Source: Amyloporia xantha (Eukaryota; Basidiomycota; Agaricomycetes; Polyporales; Adustoporiaceae). From it: a stretch of 64,000 bases of DNA. Shown here piece after piece: positions 49,948 to 61,107 of this stretch (position 1 is its first letter; each line of letters opens with the position of its first letter). Position numbers and translations under genes: made by a program. The stretch is taken from the NCBI GenBank assembly GCA_036971615.1, contig JAYKKR010000024.1, positions 310,001 through 374,000 on the forward strand, read 5' to 3'. The notes under the pieces are model-generated. The model did not search any database and was not told where the DNA came from. It was given only the letters and a program-made list of their open reading frames with translations.

Positions 49948-50368
49948 GCGCGGACCGTATACCCCTTACCATCTTTTAACGACGTCTACGTTGCGAAATG
50001 CCGTGTATCGTCCTCGTTGGCGCTGGCTCTTTCTCAGTTCTTTGTTTGGACACGCAGGTCCCTTGTTGTCATCGTTGTAGGCGGCTGCTGGTTTCGGCTC
50101 GCAGAATGTCAATCTCGAGTCGGTGCGCGGCTAGCAGGTCTGTTGCAGCGTTGTCAAGCCAGATGTACCTCATATACCTATATATTGGCGGTTTGGCAAT
50201 GATTATCCGTATCTATGTTGTTGTGCTTTAGATCGGCTGAATACTGGGATGATGTATTGCATGCCAACAAATGATTGGCCTCGGTGATTCTTGTCTTCCG
50301 ACTTCGGCGTGCAAGCGTCTCATGATATAAATTAGTCTGATCCAAATCGTTGAGGTGGATTTGTCGAC
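49948..50368. other. Intergenic spacer
   Basis: This stretch lies between the secreted protein gene and reductase A, both plus strand. It has only short frames. The sequence TTGTCGACATG at the reductase A start is shared by reductases B and C. Confidence 0.4.
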
Positions 50369-51843
50369 ATGCCTCCGTCTCATTATACGCGTATCGTCCT
50401 TGCAGAGAGACCAAAGGCGGCGATCACCTCGTCGACGTTCCGTACTGAGGTTGTGCCGTTGGACCTAAAGCCAGGTGACAGCGAAGTACTTGTTAAAGTC
50501 GAATATGTCTCCTTGGATCCCGCAATGCGGGGGTGGCTGGACGACCGGAGGAGTTACATTGAACCCGTGCAAATTGGGGCAGTCATGAGGGCGGCTGCCC
50601 TCGGGGTCGTAGTCGAGGCAGGAAAGGCAAGCGGCCTCGCTCCCGGCGATCTGGTTAGTGGGACTTTAGGTGCGTAGGCCCTGGAGATACTCTACAGATC
50701 AAGTTCATACTCATATACTGCAAAGGGTGGACGGAGTATGTGGTAGCAGACAAGAAGGCCGTCCGGAAGTTGACGTGCGTGTCCGTGCTGCTTGCTGCCT
50801 TTATGCTTTCTTCAACATCTCCTGCAGAATCCCTGATGGCGCGGAACTACTGGATTTCCTGGGGCCCCTGGGCATGACAGGTCCGTCCTTGAGTCTGTTT
50901 CTGCACTAGGTCAGCTCTGACGATCAGCTCAGGCCTCACGGCATTTGTCGTACGTCTGCAGCCGATAGTCCTGTGTCCCTGATCTCATTCGACGTTCGCA
51001 GGGCCTGCTCGATGTAGGTAAACTGCAGCCAGGCGAGAAGCTCGTTGTATCTGGAGCCGCGGGTGCGACAGGCTCCGTCGTCTGTCAGCTCGGCAAACAG
51101 AAGGGTGCGACAGTGTATGCCATTGCCGGTTCTGAGGACAAGTGCAAGTGGCTGGAGCAGGAGCTCGGCGTCGACAAGGCCCTCAATTACAAGAGCCCTA
51201 CGTTCCATGCAGACTTCAAGAAATCCGTGGGCTACTTTGATATCTTCTTCGACAATGTCGGTGGAGAGATCTTGGATTTTGCGCTGACGCGGATGAATAA
51301 GAACGCGAGGGTGATATTGTGCGGTGAGCCCGACAGTGTATTCTCGCCTTGCAGGTTGGAAGCTGAGACTTGATGTCGCCCAGGTGCCATCTCGGATTAT
51401 AGTGAGATGTCCCTCCTAGCCTCTGTAGTCCGCCATTTAATATGTCTCTGGTAGACGCTCGCAAGCCCCGCGGTCTCACGGGCTATCTCAATTTGATTTC
51501 CCAGCGAGCCAAAATCGAAGGATTTGTCGTGTATGCGACTTGTTTTATCATTCATACAGTGATGTTGACCCGCCTTCCTGCAGGTTTGATCACGTTGACC
51601 GCTTCCCTGAAGCCTTGGACTATCTCGCCGCACGGCTCAAGGATGGCAGTCTCAAGCGGAAATTCCATGTCGTGGAGGGCTTGGAGGTCGCGCCCCGGGC
51701 GCTGAACATGTTGTTTGACGGAGGCAACACAGGCAAATTGTGAGTAGCTGTCCCAACGTATGGCCGGCATAGTCCTCATGTTCTGACGTCTATTTCCTCA
51801 CAGGGTTGTCAAGACGAAGAGCGAAGTGAAAGCCAAATTGTGA
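50369..51843 (+). CDS. Medium-chain dehydrogenase/reductase (double-bond reductase type), copy A
   Basis: NADPH-dependent reductase of the LTB4DH/alkenal double-bond reductase group, often labelled zinc-binding dehydrogenase although no zinc ligands are visible. The start is ATG 50369 (MPPSHYTRIVLAERPKAAIT). GroES-like part: EVLVKVEYVSLDPAMRGWLD and PVQIGAVMRAAALGVVVEAG. Cofactor part: VVSGAAGATGSVVCQLGKQK (the Ala/Gly-rich nucleotide loop) and DIFFDNVGGEILDFALTRMN. The tail reads KRKFHVVEGLEVAPRALNML then VVKTKSEVKAKL, stop 51841-51843. The last three residues AKL match a PTS1 peroxisomal signal, which copies B and C lack. About eight introns interrupt it at the same places as in B and C. 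Substrate unknown; enones and alkenals are typical for the family. Confidence 0.92.
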
Positions 51844-52591
51844 ATCCATACACCAGCTTTACGATAGCCTTGTTCCCTATCGTTACACGAACCTGCCCGA
51901 GGTGAGAGGACAGCTACTACGTTGGCTATCTTGCATGGCTGGTAAACACTTTGGACTCATCAGGGTTCGACGTGATGTCAAAATATATCAGACTTGTATA
52001 TGCGCGCGATGTACTTATATTTTACGGAAGACTCGTCAATTCAGACTGCATTGAAACTGATACATTCACGCATGAAAGAGAACTAAGTCCAATTGCTGAG
52101 ACTGAGCATTCGAGCGGTTCCGCAGACGGCATTGACCAGCCCAATGACAGCCCAATGGGAAGGAGCCTTGGTCTTAGCCAAGGAGACAGCTTGGACTAGG
52201 ACGCTGCGAATGGATCCTGAATCATGATGCATGACACAGGATACATGACGCAGAAATGCAACCAATCAGAACGTCCCATTGGTCGCCATATGCGGGTGGT
52301 CATGATGCCAGGAGAAAAGACCGCCTTGAAATTGACTGCTGCTCTAGAATCTAAACTCAGGGGGCGGGTCTGCGGCAGATTGACAAGGCCACACCTCTGC
52401 AGCCTGCTCGCCGACTTCCACCGCAAGCGTCGGCAGCTGTCAGTTGTGGAAAACATTACCTCAGCACGGCCATTCATGTGGGTCAATATCGGGCGCTAAG
52501 CGCGTTGTGGGCACTCATCGCAGCCCTATAAGTAGCCTGAACAGAAGAATGGGAGGACAATCAAATCACGGACGTTCTCCAATTTGTCGAC
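51844..52591. other. Intergenic spacer between reductases A and B
   Basis: No gene was seen. From about 52282 onward the sequence belongs to the inverted duplication and matches the region upstream of reductase C (to about 62887), so the copied unit includes roughly 300 bp of promoter. Confidence 0.5.
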
Positions 52592-54133
52592 ATGTCTCCT
52601 TCTCAATACACCCGTGTAGTCCTAGCAGAAAGACCCAAGACCACGATCACCGCTGCAACATTCCGCACCGAAGTTGTGCCCTTTGACCTCAAGCCAGGCC
52701 CCGATGAAGTACTCATCCAGGTCGACTATGTATCGCTGGACCCTATGATGCGCGGTTGGTTAAACGAGCGCAGGCTCTATTTGGAGCCCGTGCAAATTGG
52801 CGCAGTCATGAGGGCAACCGGCCTTGGGGTCGTGATCGAGGCCAGGGAGACAAGTGGATTCACCCCCGGCGATCTTGTCAGCGGTAGCCTCGGTTCGTAC
52901 ACCATAGGATGCTCCATGGAAGAATGTCCATACTGATATGCCGTGAAGGGTGGACAGAATATGTGGTATTAGACAAGAACGCCATCAAGAAACTCACGTG
53001 CGTGTCCCGTGTAGGACTGGGGCTTGTTGGCTTTGTGTCCTCATCTCCCGCAGGGTGCCCGATGGCTTGGAAATCCTGGACTTTTTGGGATCCTTGGGTT
53101 TGACAGGTAAGTGGCTGACTCTACTCTCGTGGTGAGGTCAGCTCTGACGAGTAGCATAGGTCTCACCGCATATGTTGTAAGTGTGTAGTCATCGGCCTTG
53201 CAGCTAGATCACATTTAGCCTTTATAGGGCGCAGTCGTTGTAGGTAATGTGCAGCCGGGCGAGAAGCTCGTTGTTTCCGGTGCTGCAGGCGCGACAGGCT
53301 CCGCGGTTTGCCAGATCGGTAAACAGAAGGGCGCGACCGTATATGCCATCGCGGGATCCGACGACAAGTGCAAGTGGCTGGAGCAGGAGCTCGGCGTCGA
53401 CAAGGCCCTCAATTATAAGAGCCCTACGTTCCGTGAAGACTTCGAGAAGTCTGTGGGCACCTTCGACATGTTCTTCGACAACGTCGGCGGAGAGCTCTTG
53501 AACTTTGCGCTGACCCGGATGAATAAGAACGCGAGGGTTATCTTGTGCGGTGAGCTCGATTCTGTAGTCTCACCTTGCAAGATGGAAACTGAGGCATGTA
53601 TGTCGCCTAGGCGCTATTGCCGACTACAGTGAGTTGTCGCTCCCAGCCTCCATAGTCAGAGATTTAATGCGTTTCTGGTAGACGCTGCCCAAGCTCACGG
53701 TCTCACGAACTATTTCTACTTGATCCCTAGCCGCGCCAAAATAGAGGGATTCGTGGTGTAGGTCGTCCGTCCTTATTGGTGCGGCAATGCTGACTCAACC
53801 ATGTAGGTCTGACCACGCCGACCGCTTCCCTGAGGCCATGGGGTATTATACTAAAGGGCTGAAGGACGGTAGTTTGAAGCGCAAGTTCCATGTCATCGAG
53901 GGGCTGGAGCTAGCACCTCAAGCACTGGGTATGCTGTTCGAAGGAGTCAATACCGGCAAATTGTGAGTAACTGGTTCAGTTTTTGCAATGTTCCGCTCTA
54001 AGTTTTTGCTGTCTTCTCCCTTTCCACTAGGGTCGTCAAGGTCAACAGTAGCCGACCTGCGGTGTCAGCCTAACCCATGTGTGTGTTGTGCACGTGTGCC
54101 CGCTCCTGTCCATTATCGGAAGAAACTTGTCTG
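52282..54133 (+). repeat. Inverted duplication, left arm (reductase B)
   Basis: Matches 61013-62887 in reverse complement. Shared features run from GGTCGCCATATGCGGG (left) through the promoter, all exons and introns to CATGTGTGTG after the stop. In the block 53221-53600 exons and introns are almost base-identical to the other arm, while upstream parts are clearly more diverged. Confidence 0.85.
52592..54073 (+). CDS. Medium-chain dehydrogenase/reductase, copy B
   Basis: Close paralogue of reductase A and near twin of reductase C. The start is ATG 52592 (MSPSQYTRVVLAERPKTTIT). It has the GroES-like stretch QVDYVSLDPMMRGWLNERRL, the nucleotide loop VVSGAAGATGSAVCQIGKQK and FFDNVGGELLNFALTRMNKN. 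It ends VVKVNSSRPAVSA (TAA 54071-54073). Splice sites fit throughout: GSLG|GWTEYVV, KKLT|VPDGLEILDFL and AIADYN|AAQAHG. No lesion was seen. The tail lacks the AKL of copy A, so it is probably cytosolic. It is convergent with the CAF120 gene. Family role: NADPH-dependent reduction of activated double bonds. Confidence 0.93.
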
Positions 54134-54869
54134 AAGGCATAGTCCCGGAATCCATCGCAATTCCCTGTCATTTAACAGTATATCAGAAGTTCGTTTGCGA
54201 TATATTTAGTCTGTGAGAGATTGGCCGAGGACTATATGATATCGACAGCGGGATCATGTGGGTTCGGATGAAACAAGTATCGAATTGAGTTTGACCAGCG
54301 CAATGTTGTTGTCAGCATGATTATGTCGTCCTGATGGTTGAAAGTAACAGTCCTCGACTGAGATAACCTCAAAGTTCCCTTGAGATTTGCAGTGGCGACG
54401 CCGCGTTACTCTGTAATGGTGCAAGGACACGAGTCACGGGACCGCGTTCGACGCGTATGTGCGCGTTGGAGCAGCGTCCACCTGAAAGCAGCCTTAGGCA
54501 ATCGGGATTATAGCAGTGCAGTACACGCAGAGTTGCAGTGGTCTCAGACTCAACCATGTATACTGCATTGCCTCAGGCTGGTCCTTCAATTTGGTTGTCA
54601 TCGGACTAGGCTATATCTTCGAAGCCGAGCAAATATATCTGACGATATCCACGGCAGTAGGGTGTCTCAGTGGTCGTATCCATATACATATGCGACTAGA
54701 TCGGATGAGTAGAGAAATGCGGGACTGAATGATGGAAAGCATTAACCGACGAGATAGTTAGATCAGACGCGATGCAAGTAACCTACTGTGATGCAAAGAG
54801 TCCAAGAGAGTGGAAGAGCAAGAGAGGTCGTCCATGACGAAACCGTGAACACGAAACCCAGAGAAGAAA
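54074..54869. other. Convergent 3' intergenic spacer
   Basis: This stretch lies between the ends of reductase B (plus) and the CAF120-like gene (minus). The first 60 bp still belong to the inverted repeat. Frames on either strand of up to 110 codons are not recognisable. Confidence 0.4.
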
Positions 54870-57800
54870 TCAGTGTGCAGGCGGAGTAGGGCCCGTTCGG
54901 CCCCGTTGCGGCTCTTCACCGGGAGAGTTGACGAGCCGAGGACCAGCAGTGGTGCCGCGTCCGTCTGCGGAACTAGCGCTGTTCGGTGACGAGTATTGCC
55001 GTTGGCCACTGCCGCCGGCCTCGCCAGGTAGCTGCAAGCCATTGTCAAACATGGATGGCGGCGAGCGTGAGTCGAAATTGCCGCCTGTCATTTGCATTCC
55101 CATCCCCATACCCATGCCCATCGGGTTCATACCCATGCCCATACCGGGAGACAGTCCAGGATTCATTCCGGGATTCATACCCATTCCAGGATTCATGCCT
55201 ATTCCAGGATTCATGCCCATTCCAGGATTCATACCCATCGCAGGACTCATACCCATAGCCGGATTCATCCCCATGCTCGGACTCATCATCGGCATGCCCA
55301 TCATCGACATACGTGGATCCATCCCACCCATCCCCATACTTCCCCCGGTCATCATCGGGTTGAGAGGTGCAGGTCCGCCTTCGCCAACTTGAGAGCCAGC
55401 TTGAGAGAAAGCCATCATCGCCTGCTGATATGCCTGTGCAGCGGCCTGCTGTGCCGCCATCATGTGCTGAGGGTTGGCGAAGCCGGGCATCATTCCAGGG
55501 AAACCCCATCCTCCAGTCATCATAGGGTTCATACCCATCATCATCGGGTTGGCCATCATCGGGTTGAAGCCGGGCATGCCCATCCCGCCATACATGGATC
55601 CACCCTGCTGCATTTGATCGAGCTGCTGTCGCTGATACTCGTCCAACTTGCGCTGCCGCTCTTCAGCCATACGTTTTTCGCGCTCACGCTCTGTCAATGC
55701 AGCACCGATACCTCCTTCACGTTTCCGCTCCCTCTCGTGTGCTGTAACGGCGCCAAGTAGTCCGGTCTGTGGTGGCGGAGGCTTGTTTGGCACATTGATA
55801 AGAGACGCGCCTGTCTCCCTGGCGAGCTCCTCCTGCCTTTTAGCGGATCGGTCCTGCCTGTCTTGTAGACCGGCAGAGAGTAGTCCATGAGGCGTAAACG
55901 CCTTTGTCATTGCCTGAGATGGTGGTTCTATCTGGACAAACGTATCACGGCCATTGGGAGGAGGAGAGGCCTTGTTAGATTCGAGGACCTGACTCCATAT
56001 AGTCTGACGAGCAGCAGCATGATTCGGATATTCAGACTTTGGATACTCAGACTTTGGATACTCAGACTGGGGTCTGAAGTTTGATGCAGGAGATGGAATC
56101 TGGCGCGGACCGCCCGGGACAGGTACCTGCTGTGCGGAGTAACTATCTGACATTAACCGACGAGGCTGAGGACTGAGGTACTCCTCCGATTGACCTGCCA
56201 ACGAAGTATAAGACACTGGTATAAGGTTGAGAGACAAGAACATACCAGGATAGCCTTGGCCCGGTAACTGAGGGAGCTCGCGCGGCAGCCTCCGCGCCTG
56301 CGGATATCCGCCTCCGTTCATATCGCCTGTGGACCTCGCAGGCGACATTCCACGATTAGGAGGATAGGCCGTACTACCTGAGTTGCTGGGGGCAATAGAA
56401 GCTGCTACAGATTGTTGACCTGAGCTAACGGCCCGTGGAGGGGGCCCCCCGTCAGAGTCGGCATCGTCGTCCTCTTCTTCCTCTTCCTCCTCCTCCTCCT
56501 CATCTGTACTCTCAGCCCATGCTCCATGACTTGTAGTGCGCGCCCTGCCTTTGCCGTTCGCCCTCCCAGGACGGCTTACAGCAGCTTGCTGGGCCGCCTG
56601 CTGTGCCTGAGCCTTGGCTTTCCTCTCTGCGGCCTGCCTGGACGGAGCAAACGAAGACCTGTACTCCCGGGGAGAGGTGGATTTTGACGGGCTCCCAGAG
56701 GGTTCAACGACCTGTGGGATCGGTGGTGACGACGATGTGGGTTGCGACGCGACAGCATCCATGTTCTCGCCTTGTTCCAAGAAGGAAAGCGCAGCGAGCG
56801 CGTCTGCATTCGGGTCCTCGAGCGACTGCATGGCGCGAATGGCCTTCTCAGAGGGCACATCGTCTTCGAGCTCGACCATATCGTCCTCGTCGTCTTGCTC
56901 TTGCGGACTACGGTCTGGAGTGAAAGACTGTCGAGAACGGGCTGGCAGTTTACTCGCGGGGGCAGCACGTGCGCCAGATGGCTTACGTCCCATGCCTGAT
57001 CTGGACGCAGTCGCGGATGTTGCCGAATGGGTCTCGGACACGGTCAAATTCGACCGCGAGGACGTGACAGACATATTGGTGTCGCGTCGCGTAGGTGGAG
57101 GCCGGTCTGAAGCTGCAGGGCGTGGAGGACTAGAATACCGGACGTTCAAGGGGCCAGTCGTCACCCGCGGTGGGGGGGCATAAGTATCACTGTCGTCTGA
57201 TGGCGTCTCGTCGTCGTCTGACTTGCTGACAGGCGGTGGGGGATAGCGATGATATCCTGGTGGATCTTGTCGTGATTCTGGTTGCATGTGTCGCATGTAG
57301 TACAAGGCGCCAGCTGCGTGTGATATGTCTTCGGTATCGCCTTGTTGAGACTGCGCAGAAAGAGCTGTCGGGCTGGTAGGTGGAGAGATCGAGGCGGAGG
57401 CAGCACGGGAAGAAGGCGTCTTGGGCGCGTCCTCGGTCCGAATTGGTGCGGTAGATGGAGACGCGGTGTGAGACGTATTTAAAGCGGCCGGTATAGTCGG
57501 ACGAGAAGAGGATACAGGGGCATAAGCCGGTACATTTGTGGCGGTCGTGGGAGGTGAAACAACATGTGGAGACGTGGTGCGGTAGCTGATAACAGGCCGT
57601 GAGTCCGGTTCTGGAGACGTGGGATCTTGTACATTTGGCGTTTGCGACGCAGCAGTATACGACAAAGATGATTTTGATGCCAGTCTCCCCAGTTCCGGAC
57701 GACTCAGCCTCGAACTAGGGCGAGAGCCAGAAGCGACGCCTGCCGACTCTTCACTACGGCGACCACCAATGTCAGCCTCTGGCGGATTGACATCTGTCGG

Positions 57801-60094
57801 ACTAGACACGAGTGACTGTCCCAGGACAGAGTGGTTCTCTTGAGAAGCCTCGAAGACCTTGGGAGGCGAACTCAGCTGCGTCGACGGCTTCGGGCGATGA
57901 TTCTCGGTGGACAATGAGCGGCTAGGATCGCGGGGCACGCTGCGTTCCGTGATGGGCGTCAGAATACGCTTCTCCGGAACAGCAGGAGGATTGGAGTCAG
58001 ACAATGATGTTTCGAACGTGAGAGGAGGCAGTTGCAGGGAAGACTGTTCCCGCGGTTTTGGCCGTTCCGGCTCCTCTGGCTCCTCCTCTTGCTCTTCAAC
58101 TTCGTGCAAATCACCCGAAATCACATCTGGCAATGGGGGCAGTACCGGGGGGCGATCTTCCCGCCGCGGACCCAACTCTGCACCACGCATTCGCTCGACA
58201 AGGATATTCTGGAGCTGCGATCGAATCGATGATGTTCGATCATCCCGAACGTCCAGCGTCTCCGCCAATTCGCGATCCAGGAACAGCATCTGTGGAGGTC
58301 GTCAGCTTATGTGCGTAAAAGCCGGCCTATTCAGGAAGACGTACATCTCTATGCGGGCCAATCGGATAGGCGAACAGCATACTCCGAGGATCGTGAGGGT
58401 CCCAGCTGTACATTTTAGGTCGACCATATAGCTCGAAGGCATCATGTATGGCTATACAGAGTAATAGGATCAACAATCCTGGCTAATAAAGCAGACTACT
58501 TACCGATGAGCCACTTCAGCATCTCCTCTGCACGAATGTTCGGACCGTCGAACTCGGGTAAAACCATGAGCCAACACTCCCGGAACTTCATACCGCCTGC
58601 CATGTCTTCGTCCCCCAACTGGCCCTCCAGCTTTATCAGCGTACTCCGACTGATCAGCTCCGGCCGCTCTGGATACACCGCAAACGCCTGCGTGACGTTC
58701 ACCATCGTCAACAGCGGCTTCTTCCTGTCTTTTGGCTTCGCCGACACGAGCAGCTGTATCACAGGCTTACTCGCTGCCGGTGGCCTCTGCGGACTCCGCT
58801 CGCGCGAAAACAGGTTTGACATGCGCTTCTTGCGCGGGGCAGTCGGTGAGCCTGGCCGATTGCTCTGATCGGTCGAAGAGACGGATGATCCGTCGTGACT
58901 ATGCCCACCTGTAGTGACGACCATCCACACACGCTTCCAGTCGACTTGGCCTGCAATGCGAATTCTCACCCAGCCCTCCATCCGACCGTGGGTTAGCGAA
59001 GACGGCGCATCTCTTCCTAGAGTTCATGCGGAATCAATCATCGACTAGCAAATTGGCACGTACAGACTCACCATCGCGTAGTGTGATTCTGATCAGGTGG
59101 GCGGTGTAGATCTCCTCCAGCCTTGACTTCTCCCAAGCGGACAGTCGCAATGCCGCCGTCCAAGAGATCAGCACTTCCGGAGAAGGACAGGAGAAGAGGA
59201 GCAGATTTGACCCCGCAGTGTTCAGCGTGAGTACGTTCGAGTACTTCTTCTGTGGTGAGTTCGGCGTCTGAGGAACCGTGACCGAGCCCAAGACGTTCAC
59301 AAACTTCGGTGGATAGTAATAAGCAATACGATGAGACAAAGTACCCGTAGATACATGTCACTCACAGCATCTGTTACATTGATGTAAGTGGGCGGAACCT
59401 GTTTACCCTGCTTGCTCGCCTCATCAATCGCCTTCATATCCCACACGCTCATCGTCGTCCCTCCGAGCTGCGCCCACACGTCCCGCCACCCATCGTCCCT
59501 GGTCGGTTTTTGTCCATCGGGCTGCCGCTCGACTCGCTTTACGAGCGGCCCAGAGTAGTATATCTTGTGCGAGTGCGCTAGCGTCAGCTGGACAATCGAC
59601 CGGATCTCCGGGTGCAATGGCGGGGCAGTCGAGGACGATGAAAATCGACTGAGCGCGGCTGGACTAGTGTCAGGCTGAGGCGCGGCCGCACTGTCCACTG
59701 AATCCGGGCTCTTGTCTGGAGTCACAGGTGCCTTCTGCGGACTTGGCGGTCGCCGTGCAAGGCCGTTATGGCTCGCACGTCGATCCATTGCTGCTTGTTG
59801 CGGAGGCTTGTTGGAGCTTGGAGGGTTATCATCTTGAGGGGCGGCATTCCGCGATTTGAACAGAGAGAACGCGGACAAGCTGCGAGAATGGCTGAAAGAC
59901 GGACTCATTGGGGGTGCAGAAGGCCTGCTGTCAACTACAGGGCGCATTTCCTGCGGCTTGTCCGGGGGTGGTGAGGGCGAAAAGTCATGACCTGCGCGCT
60001 GTTGTTGCTGTTTCCACTGCTGGAGCTGGGCGGGCGAAATGAAGCCCTGATTGCGGCTGTCCCAGCGAGGACTGGTGCTTCCACCGGAAGTCAT
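54870..60094 (-). CDS. PH-domain protein, CCR4-NOT-associated Caf120/Skg3-like
   Basis: Large fungal PH-domain protein of about 1,600 residues, related to yeast Caf120 (CCR4-NOT-associated) and Skg3 (bud-site). The start is ATG 60094 (MTSGGSTSPRWDSRNQGFIS). A disordered N-terminus leads to the PH region: LAHSHKIYYSGPLVKRV, DDGWRDVWAQLGGTTMSVWD, INVTDA|FVNVLGSVTV and AGSNLLLFSCPSPEVLISWT. A second part (MEGWVRIRIAGQVDWKRVWM, LLTMVNVTQAFAVYPERPEL) is followed by IHDAFELYGRPKMYSWDPHD. The rest is low complexity: acidic run at about 56460-56510, SEYPK repeats, a coiled Gln/Arg stretch (EERQRKLDEYQRQQLDQMQQ) and Met/Gly/Pro-rich repeats, ending EEPQRGRTGPTPPAH (TGA 54870-54872). Five introns were identified, one of them (51 nt, about 56194-56244) without an in-frame stop. 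Confidence 0.88.
55100..55262 (-). repeat. Met/Asn/Pro/Gly tandem repeats in the CAF120-like C-terminus
   Basis: On the coding strand repeated units of the type GMNPGM or GMSPAM follow one another; the plus strand shows the related unit CCATTCCAGGATTCAT several times. The tract codes for flexible, Met-rich low-complexity protein and could vary in copy number between strains. Confidence 0.8.
56025..56069 (-). repeat. Three 15 bp tandem units (SEYPK) in the CAF120-like gene
   Basis: The 15 bp unit GGATACTCAGACTTT occurs about three times in tandem, in frame, encoding SEYPK, SEYPK and SEYPN. Change by whole units would keep the frame. Confidence 0.85.
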
Positions 60095-61107
60095 GGACAG
60101 CGTGGAGGTAATGAGGATGACGGTAACGACGAAGAGGCATGTAACAATAAAAGTACCGATACCCAGAAACTATAGATCCTGATGGACTAAGTAGCGGCCA
60201 CTCAATGCGTCATTTGCTTTATTTAAGCCTTTTAATTATGTGTGACACCCTTCAGCACAGACGTAAGCTATCCCTTAGCTATGATTCGATAAGGACCATA
60301 ATGGTCAAACTCGAGTCCAAACTACTTAGGGCCTCTTCGGCAACGGCGCCTGGCCTTGGCCTTGGCCTTGCTTTGTGGCTTGTCACTGAAGGTAACGGAC
60401 ATCACAGCAGTGTCACACATACCGGCATCTACCGCAGCGCCTCATGGGACGATCCTTCACCTCGTCCTCATCGTTGCTGACGGTGTTGACGAACTATGAT
60501 GTGATGTCTGAGTATATCATTATACAAAATATATATCATTGCAATCCAGTGTGTTAATAGATCACAAAAATATCTAGTTTTACTCAAATATCATGTATGG
60601 ATTTCCCCCGTTGTGCCACCAAAGGTTGTATCGGATACTGCCCGACACAACGCTCTCGAGGGCGGGAGCGTCGTCGGTAGCTACCACATTGATGTCCGAC
60701 CGCTGCACGTGGTCCCGATGTTACCAAATGCATAGGGTGACGAGACGGTGACAACCCCGTGATAATCGGGAACGGCCGGCAGGAGAGAAAGCAGAGGTCC
60801 AAGGCGGCAGCCTTGCATTTTGGCAGGAAAGCCAAGGCCAAGGCGCCGTAGCCGAAGAGGCCCTTAGTTTCATTCGAACCTCCATGACCCCGCTGTCGAT
60901 ATGGCCCTCGAACAATCTCCCAGAGAACCTATATCTCGAACGAAATTCTCATATACTATTACATTACAGGAAATCGCGACGATTTCGAGACTCATCAGAT
61001 AGGCAATGTTACATCAGCAGTTGTCTTCCGACAATTAATGAACAGGAGCCGGGCACACTCTGGGCACACGCGCGCAATACACACATAGGTTAGACCGACA
61101 TCATAAG
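60095..61107. other. Intergenic spacer holding a MITE-like element
   Basis: This stretch lies between the CAF120-like start and the reductase C stop. About half is the transposon-like element at 60329-60863. The last 95 bp belong to the right arm of the inverted duplication. No gene was seen. Confidence 0.5.
60329..60863. mobile_element. MITE-like non-autonomous DNA transposon, PIF/Harbinger (Tourist) type
   Basis: The 535 bp element has terminal inverted repeats. The left end GGGCCTCTTCGGCAACGGCG and the reversed right end GGGCCTCTTCGGCTACGGCG agree over about 35 bases with one or two differences, continuing into CC(T)TGGCCTTGGC. It is flanked on both sides by TTA (60326-60328 and 60864-60866), the usual 3 bp target duplication of PIF/Harbinger elements, whose ends often start GGGCC. 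No transposase is encoded, so it would need an autonomous partner elsewhere. Superfamily assignment is by end sequence and target site only. Confidence 0.75.
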
